NCBI RefSeq assembly: GCF_003576645.1
Contig: NC_044916.1
Location: 15,973,477 to 16,037,476, forward strand
Length of the DNA stretch: 64,000 nt
From: Ipomoea triloba
Lineage: Eukaryota; Streptophyta; Magnoliopsida; Solanales; Convolvulaceae
Reading direction: 5' to 3'
In this document: one piece after another, positions 34,818-45,291 of the stretch
Position numbering within the stretch: position 1 is the first letter of the stretch
How the letters are laid out: every line of letters begins with the position of its first letter
The notes under the pieces: model-generated
The model's database searches: none
What the model saw: only the letters and a program-made list of their open reading frames with translations
What the model was told of the DNA's origin: nothing
Made by a program: the position numbers and the translations under genes

Positions 34818-36657
34818 TGGAAACAGTGGAAAGAGACAGCAAAGGAAAAGAGGAAAACAGAGGACGAAGAAGAAAACCTTGTTACCGGAACAAGAAGGAG
34901 GGGCAAGTCATATGAGAGACTAGAAATTATTTAGTTATTATATTTAATTATTTATAATATAATAAGCAAATGTAACCCCTCAGCTATTCCGATAAGTTTA
35001 GGGTTCGAAAAATATATTTTTTAGGCTATGACATTTATGAGAAGATCTCTCGGTACTTCAAAAGAATTTTTTTTTTAGACTAGTTATTAATAAGCTGCGA
35101 TCTACGTACCGGTCACGAACCGAAAAATTTTTAAGGATGTATATACAGTTCGAATTTCCCTAGAGAATGGATTATTAAGTATGATACGATTAAGCCTGAA
35201 CTTCCTATTTAGTTCAAGTGAAAATTAAATGGAATGTAAGAGTGAAATTTGTTACGGACCTTCGTACCACTGTATTTCGCGAGATATCGGAAAATTTCCC
35301 GATTTTAGTGGTTAATGACGGGATTATTTTTAGAATGATTTTGGTATTAAAATTTTCCCGAATTAAGTTATAATCCTCCGAACTTTTATCTGATTTAATC
35401 CCAAACTGGCAAAATAAATCCTACTCTTCATGAGCTACCATAGAATTGTGACAAGTGTCAAAATAATTACCACATGGTAATTAAATATTGATTTGTCATA
35501 TGAGAGTATGGGATGATCATACTAGTTGGCTTAAGCTCCAAGCTATCTTCCTCTCTCACTCCCACTCTCATTTTCGAAAAATCAAGAAGGAAAAAGAAGA
35601 GAAAAAAATATCATCTTCTTCTTGGATCCAAGAACTCCATAGCTATTTTTTCAACACAAGTGCTTTCATAATAGGTAAAACTTTGGTTTTATTCGGTTAA
35701 TATGGCTAGAATCCTTCCTAGAACTTAAGTTTAAGCTAAGGATTCATGAAAATGTTGTTATTATGGTGATTATTGTTTAGGATCTTCGGTGAAAGTTTTG
35801 GAGGAGAAGATCACAACTTGTCTACGGTAGTAAAACTACTTGAGAGGTAAGCAATCCCTTAAGTTGGTTTAGTCACTTGAAAATGAACAAATGCTAGTAA
35901 ATTATGTGACTAGGAATTTTATGTGAAAATTATGTGTTAAGTTTGTGGATCTATAAGTTGGCTCAAAAGACTACACTTTAAATTTTTGGTAATTTTTGTA
36001 TACATGTTCATGGCTAGTTTATGCATGTATATGTTGTATTTATGCCCATATAAGCTTATCTTGTGAAAATAGTGGAAAATCGAGGCGTTGCAACCCGGTT
36101 TTTGCTGCCCGAAGTTGGCAGATCCGGATGGACGCGGCCGTGGACGCGCGTCCATCGGCGTCCAAAGTTTTGGCGTCACGGCCGAAAGGCCGGACGCGAC
36201 CACGGACGCGCGTCCGCTGCGCGTCCGTGGGTGTCCAGTATTTCGGCATTAAGCCGAACGGGTGGACGCGGCCCGAACGCGCGCGTCCGCCGTGCGTCCG
36301 GCGTTGCGGACATCCGCGAGTCTGCGCGACGCGGATCCGTTTTCGACCGAACTTTCTTCCGATGTTTTTGCTCCTGAGTGTTATGATGTTTGGAAGGCCT
36401 ACGGGCAACCGAGTCAATTTTTAAAAGTTCAAATATTATTTTGTAAACTATGTTCATCAATTTGGAGAAAAATCGTGTTTTTAAGAAACAAGTGTGTTCC
36501 TTGTCACTTGGGAATTTATGATGAAAAGTCATTTGACAAATACGGGTATTTTTGGAAACATATTTGGATGAGAATAATTATTTTGAGACATCATGTGAAA
36601 ATACTAATTAAACTCAAGGAAAGAAATAATGTTTTGAAAACCTTAGTTTCTGGATAA

Positions 36658-37190
36658 AGTTGTTGAGATGTTTGACTTGCGGGAGGCTTGTGAGCCGTGG
36701 CCCGAAGTTATTGAGATGTTTGACCTGCGGGAGGCTTGTGAGCCGTGGCCCGAAGTTATTGAGATGTTTGACCTGCGGGAGGCATGAGTGCCGCGGCCCG
36801 AGGTTGTTGAGATTTTTGACTTGCGGGAGGCTTGTGAGCCGTGGCCCGAAGTTATTGAGATGTTTGACCTGCGGGAGGCATGAGTGCCGCGGCCCGAGGT
36901 TGTTAAGATATTTGACTTGCGGGAGGCTTGTGAGCCTGGCCCGAAGTTATTGAGATGTTTGACCTGCGGGAGGCATGAGTGCCGCGGCCCGAGGTTGTTG
37001 AGATATTTGACTTGCGGGAGGCTTGTGAGCCGTGGCCCGAGGTTGTTGAGATGTTTGACTTGCGGGAGGCTTGTAAGACGTGGCCCGAAGTTGTTGAGAT
37101 GTTTGACCTGCGGAAGGCATGAGTGCCGTGGCCCGAGGTTATTGAGATGTTCGACCTGCGGGAGGCATGAATGCCGTGGCCCGAGGTTCT
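36658..37190. repeat. 48-bp tandem array in the 5' LTR, about 11 units
   Basis: The unit is GTTGTTGAGATGTTTGACTT followed by GCGGGAGGCTTGTGAGCCGT and GGCCCGAA. Two variant unit types alternate (GGCTTGTGAGCC and GGCATGAGTGCC). The 3' LTR has the corresponding array at 54716-55250. The period is divisible by three, so long frames through it are expected by chance. Confidence 0.95.
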
Positions 37191-37575
37191 TGAAAATATT
37201 CCAAGAATGCCTTGCACTTATCCAGGGGGAAACTAAGTAAATTTTACTAACTATGAAAATCTAGTTACTCCGTAACTACGTTGAAGAATAAAATGTCACG
37301 AATTTTGAACAGTAAAGTGTGTGTTGTTGAACTCTCTATTTTGAGTTAAATGATGGAAATTCTCGGAAATGAAAGTATTATATGCTGATGTCACTCATAT
37401 ACTATGCTATACTTTCTTTTGTTGTTAATCTGGTTGCAGGTAGATTTCAACTTATGGGTAAAGCCTACAGTTTTCTGAGAATTATGTTTTTCGGAACTTT
37501 TGTTTACTTTTGGGTGACAATGGATTTCCTTACTTAGCCGTCGTGCTAACTACACTTCATTGTGACCTTTATCAG

Positions 37576-38292
37576 ATGCAATCTAGCGTGGGCTCGTGCA
37601 GCCCCGAGGACTCTGATCCATCAGAGTTTGTGTTCCCCGTTTTAGATTATGACGACTATGTACAGTACCTATCAGATGATGACCCGTTTGCTCCCGGCTA
37701 TGCTCCAAACCCTCCAGTTCTGGCTTGTACTCCTGACCCCGTTTCTACTCCGGTCTCACCAGTGGTACCTGTTTGGTCTCCTAACCCCGTCGATCCTTGG
37801 TGTCCTATGGATGTCATTCAGGCGAGCTATGGGTTTTATCCCATGGAGGTTTTACCTGAGAGTGACCCCCTTGAGTTTGTCGTTCGCTACCCCTGTCCGT
37901 GGGACCCGAGTCCTCCGGATTATCATGAGGAGTGGATGATGTACATCAACACTTGCAACTTCCTGGACCACATCACCTGGTTCGAGGGTGAGTGGCATCT
38001 CGTTTGGGGCACGTATACTGGCCCGGTGTACCACTCGTTAGANTGGTGTCCTATGGATGTCATTCAGGCGAGCTATGGGTTTTATCCCATGGAGGTTTTA
38101 CCTGAGAGTGACCCCCTTGAGTTTGTCGTTCGCTACCCCTGTCCGTGGGACCCGAGTCCTCCGGATTATCATGAGGAGTGGATGATGTACATCAACACTT
38201 GCAACTTCCTGGACCACATCACCTGGTTCGAGGGTGAGTGGCATCTCGTTTGGGGCACGTATACTGGCCCGGTGTACCACTCGTTAGACTAG
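37576..38292 (+). CDS. LTR-embedded ORF of unknown function, carrying a suspect 246-bp duplication
   Basis: The ATG directly follows TTTATCAG, as in the copy at 658-1083. As written it is 238 codons, of which 82 are an exact repeat (37798-38043 versus 38044-38289) meeting at an N. Without that repeat the product would be about 156 aa. It contains GSCSPEDSD, DPFAPGYAP, GFYPMEVLPESDPLEFVVRY, WDPSPPDYHEEW and FLDHITWFEGEWHLVWG. It is acidic, Pro/Trp-rich, with no membrane segment and no recognised domain. It lies in the last kilobase of the LTR, in the sense of gag. A transcript starting upstream in the LTR could carry it, perhaps spliced, since good acceptor-like sequence precedes the ATG. It may be a retroelement accessory protein or an upstream ORF; neither is shown. 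Confidence 0.6.
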   Translation: MQSSVGSCSPEDSDPSEFVFPVLDYDDYVQYLSDDDPFAPGYAPNPPVLACTPDPVSTPVSPVVPVWSPNPVDPWCPMDVIQASYGFYPMEVLPESDPLEFVVRYPCPWDPSPPDYHEEWMMYINTCNFLDHITWFEGEWHLVWGTYTGPVYHSLXWCPMDVIQASYGFYPMEVLPESDPLEFVVRYPCPWDPSPPDYHEEWMMYINTCNFLDHITWFEGEWHLVWGTYTGPVYHSLD

Positions 38293-38630
38293 ATAGTGCC
38301 TAGGGTGGGAAGTCAAGTCTGGCCTTTTTGTGTATATATCTTTTGTAGCCATGCTAGTTCTAAGATGGCTAGTAAGGTCGGGTCTAGCTCAAACTCTCTT
38401 GATGGGCTGTAACTAAACCATGGTACATGTTAGTAGCTGGTTTAGCTACTCTTTTGCTGATGCTATAAAAATGCATATCAAGTTATGATGGTTACGATGA
38501 TATGGTACAGTTTTCTTATCTTTAGCCTGTGCATCTAGAATGAATCATATCTGTATGTGATTGGGTTTAGTCTAGGTGTGGCGGTAACTACTCCGGTTGT
38601 TTGGTATAGCCGAGTCGGGGTGTTACAAGT

Positions 38631-38642
38631 TGGTATCAGAGC
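38631..38642 (+). other. Primer binding site, initiator tRNA-Met
   Basis: TGGTATCAGAGC begins three bases after the LTR end. It marks minus-strand priming for the Tekay element. Confidence 0.95.
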
Positions 38643-39108
38643 CCTGTTTCGAGTCAGAATCCTAAGTCAAACTTTTTTGAGTCAGCTCTAGTTTCGAGTT
38701 AACCAAGTTTCGAAGTCAGCTTAGGTTCGTTAAGACCAACCTAAGTCATTGTTACAGCTTGATGAGTACAAGTTCGGAGCGGAGCTGGAATGGAGGCAGA
38801 GTAGCATAAGAAGGGGCTATTTCACTTTTACTCTGCAGAATCTCAAGATTCTGGTTATTGAACAATATGATCAATATTTGTGTTTCCCTGCATGTGTTTG
38901 CTTAACCTTTTGTGAGTGAGCTTGCTAGCGTAATGCGTTGATTATCATTATGCTACGTTTGAAACCCTTGCTTAGAGGGTATGAAAAGGGTGAATGTTAG
39001 GAAGGAATGTATAGGACTTGAGTAGGTGCTATACTAACTGCCTAACTAGCTAATTCCGTAAGAACTTTTATACCTCGAGTACTAATTTGGAATTATCGTC
39101 CAGCAAAT
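38643..39108 (+). other. Untranslated leader of the Tekay element
   Basis: No significant ORF is present. The sequence is alignable with the leader at 1-293 of the left-edge copy (shared TTCGAGTCAGC and TAGGTTCGTTA-like runs). Confidence 0.7.
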
Positions 39109-40215
39109 ATGCCGCCGAGACGAAATGCGCCTGCGGGTAACAACGATAATATCTCTGCAATAGATCGTATGGCTCAAGCAATGGAGAGAATGGCTGAGTT
39201 TATGCTAGCTCAGCAAGGACAGAACCAAAACCAGGGGCAGCCACGGGTGGATTTTGCTAAGGCCATAGCAAACCGACGACCACCGTACTACGCAGGAGAA
39301 AAAGATCCAGTGATTTTGGAGGAGTGGATCCGAACGTTCGACAAGTTGCTCAACGCAGTGAATTGTCCTGCGAATCAACGAGTACCTTCTGCAATCTATT
39401 ACTTGACGAAAGCCGCGGACAATTGGTGGGCGACAGTCGGACCTGATCTCCTGCAAGACCCAGCGTTTGGTTGGGAAGAATTCAAGGTGGAATTAAGGGA
39501 ACAATTCTACACTGAGCGTATTAAAGGGATTAAATGCGAGGAGTTCCTACGACTAAAGCAGAAGGGAGCAACTATCCAGGAATATTATGACCAATACGTA
39601 GAGCTGATGCGTTTTGCACAAGAGATCGTACCTGACGAGGCAAGTAAGGCAAGAAGATTCGTTCGGGGATTGGACTGGAGCATAATGGGAATGATCGCAC
39701 CATTCATGTGTTCTACCTTGAAAGAGGCATATGATAGAGCCTCGGATCATTATCAAGTGTACCTGGACCAACAGGAATTCTACGACCGAAGTAAGAGGAA
39801 AGCTGATGACAAGTCACGGAAGTTCCCGTCAGGAAACAAGAAGGCCAACCAAGGCAGCTTCAACCCAGTACGAGGAAGAGAAGGAGTCAATCAGGGGAAC
39901 CGTCCTGCTTGCCTAAGATGTTGGAGGAATCATCCCGGAGAAAACTGTCAAGGAATAAAGTTTAGATGCTTCAAGTGTGGTCTCCTTGGGCAAAAATCTT
40001 TCCAGTGCCAAAGTCAGGTAGACAGTCCCCAAAAGCCTCAACAGAGTGTGAATCAAGGAAGGAGATTCAATGGGAATGCCGGCCAAAAGTCTGCAGGGGC
40101 AGAAGACAAGAGGACCAACTCCCAGTCTGTGAATTTGGGAAGACCAGCGAACGCCACATTTGGTACTAACCACAAGGGAAAGCAAGTGATGGGAGAAAGC
40201 AGCGGAGAGAAATAA
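39109..40215 (+). CDS. Tekay gag (capsid and nucleocapsid)
   Basis: The 368-codon frame starts MPPRRNAPAGNNDNISAIDR. A coiled Met/Gln-rich start leads to the retrotransposon capsid domain (about residues 65-230: EEWIRTFDKLL, WEEFKVELREQFY, EYYDQYVELMRFA), then a basic linker and zinc-binding region (CLRCWRNHPGENCQG, then CFKCGLLGQKSFQC). In the second knuckle Gln replaces the usual His, which should weaken zinc binding. The frame ends at TAA 40213-40215, but the same frame continues into protease. Relatives have one gag-pol frame, so this stop is probably a nonsense mutation rather than a natural gag end. Confidence 0.9.
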   Translation: MPPRRNAPAGNNDNISAIDRMAQAMERMAEFMLAQQGQNQNQGQPRVDFAKAIANRRPPYYAGEKDPVILEEWIRTFDKLLNAVNCPANQRVPSAIYYLTKAADNWWATVGPDLLQDPAFGWEEFKVELREQFYTERIKGIKCEEFLRLKQKGATIQEYYDQYVELMRFAQEIVPDEASKARRFVRGLDWSIMGMIAPFMCSTLKEAYDRASDHYQVYLDQQEFYDRSKRKADDKSRKFPSGNKKANQGSFNPVRGREGVNQGNRPACLRCWRNHPGENCQGIKFRCFKCGLLGQKSFQCQSQVDSPQKPQQSVNQGRRFNGNAGQKSAGAEDKRTNSQSVNLGRPANATFGTNHKGKQVMGESSGEK

Positions 40216-42447
40216 GGCAGGATTTACGTCGTCAATAGCGCTCAGGCTCAGGCTAGCGACGCCGTAACTGGTACATTCCCCATAAACTCAGTACTCGGAT
40301 TAGTCCTATTTGATATAGGGGCTACCAATTCATTTATATCCTCTGCGTTCGCTGATAAACTAAAGTTAAGGCCTACTGCTAAGTTAGATTTAAATGTCAC
40401 AACGGCTTCGAGAGTAGTAGTATCTTGTAAGGATGGTTATGACGACGTTGCTATAGAAATAGCGGGATTTAACTGTCCCGAAAACCTCATTCGTTTTGAA
40501 CTTGAAGGCATCGATGTAATACTCGGGATGGATTGGTTGGATAAGTACAAAGCTCGGATCGTGTGTAATGAGCGAAAAATTGTCCTGCAAGGACCAAAGG
40601 GAAGGAGAATATCCTACCGAGGAATTAGCAAGCAACCCGAGTCAAGGTTGTTGACGATGCAGAAATTGAAGAAGTACGTTCGCCAGGGATGTGAAGTGTA
40701 TCTCTGCTTGATGCAAGACGCCGAAGTAGAAGAATTCGAGATTGACCGAATTCCAATTGTATGCGAATTTCCTAACGTATTCCCCGATGATCTCACGGAG
40801 ATGCCACCGGAAAGGGAAGTGGAATTCACCATCGATCTTGTACCAGGAACCTCACCTATCTCAAAAGCGCCTTATCGAATGGCACCCAAAGAGATGGAGG
40901 AGCTGAAGGCACAATTGGCAGAGTTGTTGGAAAAGGGATTTATTAGGCCAAGCGTATCGCCTTGGGGCGCACCGGTGTTATTCGTTAAGAAGAAGGATGG
41001 GAGTCTTAGACTGTGCATTGATTATAGGGAACTCAACCGAGTCACAGTAAAGAACAAGTACCCGTTGCCCAGGATCGATGACCTATTTGATCAACTGAAA
41101 GGAGCGGGCGTATTCTCGAAGATTGACCTACGGTCAGGGTATTACCAAGTGCGAGTAGCGAAAGAGGATGTGCCTAAAACGGCATTTCGGACGAGATACG
41201 GACACTATGAATTCACGGTCATGCCATTCGGAGTGACTAACGCCCCAGGAACCTTTATGGATTTGATGAATCGAATTTTCCTTCCGTACCTGGATAAATT
41301 CGTCGTCGCTTTCATAGATGACATCTTGGTCTACTCTAAGACACCGGAGGAACACGAGGAACATCTCAGGACAGTGTTACAGACACTGATGGAAAAGAAA
41401 CTTTTCGCAAAGCTTTCAAAATGCGAATTTTGGAAGAGAGAAGTCGCATTCCTTGGACACGTAATCACCAAGGAAGGAATAATGGTAGATCCAGCCAAGA
41501 TACGAGCTGTAATTAAATGGGAAGTGCCCAAATCAGTTACGGAAGTTCGCAGTTTCTTAGGTTTGGCGGGTTATTACCGAAGGTTTGTTCGGGACTTCTC
41601 AAAGATAGCAAGACCACTGACGAACTTGCTCAAAAAGACGACCAAGTATAGTTGGAACGAAGAATGCGAGCAGGCATTCCAGGAGCTTAAGAAGAGGTTG
41701 ACAACTGCTCCAGTGTTAACACTACCTGTTGGAACGGAAGGTTATGAATTGTACACTGATGCGTCTCACAAAGGACTAGGATGTGTCCTCATGCAAGATG
41801 GAAGGGTAATAGCATATGCTTCTCGACAATTAAAACCTCATGAAGCTAACTACCCGACACATGACTTGGAACTGGCAGCAGTGGTATTCGCTCTCAAAAT
41901 TTGGCGACACTATCTCTATGGAGTCTCATGCAAAATTTATACAGACCACAAGAGTTTAAAGTATATCTTCACTCAGAGGGATCTCAATTTAAGACAAAGG
42001 AGATGGTTGGAGTTGATTAAGGACTATGACTTGGAAATTCAATATCACGAGGGTAAGGCAAACAAGGTAGCTGATGCCTTGAGTCGGAAGACAAACCATG
42101 CTCTTTGGATATTACCCGAGCAGTTATGTAAGGAGTTTCAAGAACTCAATCTGGAAGTAAACATGTGCGGTCAAATGGAACAAGAAAAGAAATTATATTA
42201 CATATCGGCCACTCCAACCCTATTTGAGGAAATCAAACGAGCACAAGAAGAGGACAATTGGGTGGAGAACATCAAGGAGAAGATGGTTGATGGAAAACAT
42301 GGACCATTTGAACTACACCCGGATGGGAGCGTAAGATTCCAAGGTAGGTGGATAATACCTAAAGGGTGTAAGAAGATAATGGAGCAAATAATGAAAGAAC
42401 GCCATTACACACCTTATTCAGTTCATCCTGGTGGAGATAAATTGTAT
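40216..42447 (+). pseudogene. Tekay pol, first part: protease, reverse transcriptase, RNase H, start of integrase
   Basis: In frame with gag after the TAA. Protease has [12 protein letters not shown], where DSG/DTG is expected, so its active site is probably lost, and [10 protein letters not shown] downstream. Reverse transcriptase has [31 protein letters not shown] and the catalytic FIDDIL at about 41310. RNase H has [14 protein letters not shown] and ADALSRK near its end. The first two His of the integrase zinc finger are in [12 protein letters not shown] just before the frame is cut by the Athila insertion (target copy at 42448-42452). The rest is at 51757-52980. Confidence 0.92.
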
Positions 42448-42452
42448 AAGGA

Positions 42453-43783
42453 TGACAAGGATTGTTCGTATGGGTGAGTGAATGGTGAAGGTATGAAGGG
42501 TGTTAAAACGAAGAGTCATAAACTCCTCGAGTGTCGTATCTCTCGTGGATGGAAAATTGGAGAATATACGGCTTTGCTACCTTGGTTTGTTTAAATAACG
42601 TTAAGATGGATCATGTGGATTTTGGTAAAAAGGAGATATTAAGAGGGCAAAGGATAATGAAATAAAGAGGTAAACAAAGGGAAATAAAGGCGGATGGGGC
42701 TAAAATATCATGGAGATTGGTTAATGGTGTAAGGTAGAGTATTGATTTCTATTGAGTCATGATTGAAGGAGCTTGAAACATAGTCTTGAGTGGCGTCACA
42801 CTCAAGCTCCCAATCCTCAGTCGGTTGGTGAATTTTATCAAACACTTTGTCTACAAGTTCCCTCCGGGTCTCATCTTCTCAGATTGAGAGCGGGAGATGT
42901 GGGTAGTGGGCTACATCCCTTTGCGATATCTCGCCAAAGAGATGATCCTATACTCTTGGAGAGATCGGGGCCCTCGATCTAGCAAGATCATACAAGACAT
43001 ACTCACAAATTCAACATTCCCCAAGGAAATCAAACTCATTATCAAATTAGATCATGAACACCAATCATCCATTCAATCTAGCCCCTATCCTAGGGATTAG
43101 CCTCTCATAGGCTTTAACAACATCAAAGCATCAAAATAGAAAAGCATATCTACTAGATCAATATAAAAAGTAAACAACTTTATGGAAAAGGATAGGCAAG
43201 AGAAATCCAAGAGAAAACAAGTCTTTTTGAAAGAAGTTACCTAAGAGATCTTCAAGATGTAAGAATTCAAGTTCTCCTCTCTCAAGAGCTTCTCTTCCTC
43301 TCCAAGTCCTATCTAACCTAACCTAAAAATTGTGGAATGAAAAATGAGGCAAAAGACCCTCTAAACCTAGCTGAAATGTCCCTTAAATACTAAAACATCG
43401 CGCAGGTTTTCTGGTGCCGTCCCACGTCTGCCACACGCGTGTGGACTGGCGTGGACAGCTACTGGAATAATTCCACGCCAGCTCACACGCGTGTGAGGCT
43501 CGTGGGCGTGGTTTCATCATTTTCGTTTCCTTTTGTTGTTTCCGGTTTGGTCTTCGTGTATTCCCATGTGGATTGATTCTTCCTTTGCAACGATTTATGC
43601 TCTCTTTTGGTTGATTTCAGCCTTCATTCCTGTGGGAATTCTACAAAACACTCCACACAGAACTCATTTGCAATTTGTTAGTAAAATAGCATGTAAACAC
43701 GTAATTGCACTCTTTAAGACTTATTTTTAGCAAGAAATCAACTTAATAAGTTATAGATAAATAGGTACTTTTGGCGTCTATCA
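42453..43783 (-). repeat. 3' LTR of the Athila element (left), 1331 bp
   Basis: On the plus strand it runs TGACAAGGATTG to GTCTATCA. It contains GC-rich palindromes CCACACGCGTGTGG and CTCACACGCGTGTGAG near 43430-43500. It carries 23 bases near 42966 (GGGGCCCTCGATCTAGC) absent from the right LTR. Confidence 0.93.
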
Positions 43784-45291
43784 AAGTTTCCACACTTTAG
43801 ATTGCTCGTCCACGAGAAAATTGTTCATTCTAAAACCTTTTCATTTAGATGCCAAATGTATCTAAGCTAAAGGTATGCTCAATGTTAAACATTCATTCAA
43901 AACACAATCTACCAGGAGATGTGAAATCCTTCACAATATCTTCAAGGAATGATAAAAATGTGCCATACACTGCTATGAATATTCAAACAAAGCAAAACCC
44001 CTTATGGTCACAAGTTGGACAGTTAGTTAGTTTCCACAATATCAAGCATACAGTCCAAAATTTCATTCACCTCTCATTGTGCAAAGGCCTTAAGCTGATC
44101 CCCCTAGTGGGAACGATGTACAAAACCTAATCAATCGACCTCCCTTATCGCCAAAGCCCAACATAAAAGTAAGTGAAAATAGATCCATGGGCCTCTCTCC
44201 GCCAGTGGCTTGGGCGGTTACTCATTTTTCTCACTTCCTAGGGTAACATCGTCAAGCAACCCGACTTCACATGGAGTTCCATGCTTTTTTCGAAGGCAGT
44301 GCAATGGGTGCTCGAATCCTAGCGAAGCGGCTTCCCTCATCTCAATTTTCTCATCTCCTAGGGCCATTTTATTGTGAACAACCGACTCCAGATATAACAT
44401 TTGTGTATTTAAAAGACTATGGTTGTTCACCACCTAGCAAGATGGCTTTCCTCGTATCTTATCTCGGGGATTGGCCTTATTGCCTTTTCTACTCATTTCT
44501 CCGAACAACAACCCCTCATGCCTTTTACTTGGGAAGTAGGGATATTTCTCTCAATGTTCACAGAAAGCTCTCCTTTTGCCCCATGTTCTATTCTATGATT
44601 ATTCAATTCCGGGCTTCGCTTAATCTTATCTTTATGAAATTAGGGGTTGCACACTCCCACTTCGAGAGATCTTTAACTAAGGTCTTTACAGAATATGAGG
44701 TGAATACCACACAAGCATACAACTTTTCAAAAAAAAAAATTAAAGGTCAAGGTAGGGGTACTTCCAAGGTTATTCAAAGAGTAAACTTTTTGGCACAGAT
44801 TTAGCATTCTTCGAAGATAGAATGAATAACAACACATGCTTGTGGCTTGATTATTTTTCAAACAAATGAGATAGAGCTCTTAATTAAAATTTTCATTTCA
44901 AACACAGCTCTTTCCACACTTTAGACCAAACATCGTCCTCGATGTTGACTTAGAATATGATAAAATAAGGAAACAACAAGGTATGCATTTTTCCACACTT
45001 TAAAATGAAAATATAAGGCTCGCATAATAGATAAACAAGGGATAAGAGGTAGATGACCTAGTAAGCATCCCATGTCATGTTTCTCAAAATGCTTGGATGG
45101 ATAATTCTCATGTTCTTGCAACGAGATCTGCACGGAAATATGGAATCTACAAAAATAGGGAATTTCAACTCGGATGTTATTTTGACATAATAAAGTAAGG
45201 ATAGTAATAAAGCATGGTAAATAACGGGTTGCCTCCCGGTCAGTGCTACGTTTAACGTCTTTAGCCCGATGAAATTGTCATGAAGATTGTG
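43784..45291 (-). other. Athila 3' untranslated region, no env-like ORF
   Basis: Between the end of integrase and the 3' LTR no convincing coding-strand frame is present. Frames on either strand here are short and overlap degenerate direct repeats (TTTTCTCACTTCCTAGGG and TTTTCTCATCTCCTAGGG). AAGTGTGGAAACTT next to the LTR is a candidate polypurine tract. Confidence 0.6.

Larger units (their letters stand above)
29506..34935 (-). mobile_element. L1-type LINE, near full length
   Basis: Read on the minus strand: about 120 bases of 5' UTR, ORF1 (34817 down), an intergenic stretch, ORF2 (33586-29539), and an A-rich 3' end (T-run at 29507-29514 on the plus strand). TATTATATT occurs at 29497-29505 and 34936-34944 and may be the target duplication, but at 9 bp in AT-rich DNA it is not conclusive. 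Its 5' end lies only about 35 bases from the Tekay element. Confidence 0.85.
34971..38627 (+). repeat. 5' LTR of the Tekay element, 3657 bp
   Basis: It starts TGTAACCCC and ends GGGGTGTTACA. In order it holds: an AT-rich first part, a GC-rich block at 36090-36320 with GGACGCGCGTCC-type palindromes, a 48-bp tandem array at 36658-37190, and the LTR ORF near its end. Relative to the 3' LTR it contains an extra 246-bp duplication ending at the N at 38043. Confidence 0.93.

Noticed and set aside
35488..35700. 70-codon frame present in both Tekay LTRs (also 53638-53850)
   Set aside because: Its identity in both LTRs simply reflects recent insertion. The diverged left-edge LTR does not preserve it, unlike the ORF at 37576.
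36658..37190. CRISPR-like array
   Set aside because: The repeats are contiguous, without unique spacers, in plant LTR DNA. They are a minisatellite.
36660..37240. Long frames on both strands through the 48-bp array (repeats of LLRCLTCGRLVSRGPK type)
   Set aside because: A 48-bp unit is divisible by three, so any stop-free frame stays open through the array. Several frames are open at once, and the same happens at 54701-55308. There is no independent sign of coding.
44271..44804. 177-codon plus-strand frame between Athila integrase and LTR
   Set aside because: It is antisense to the element, lies in degenerate repeat sequence and matches nothing recognised. The env position of Athila would need a minus-strand frame.
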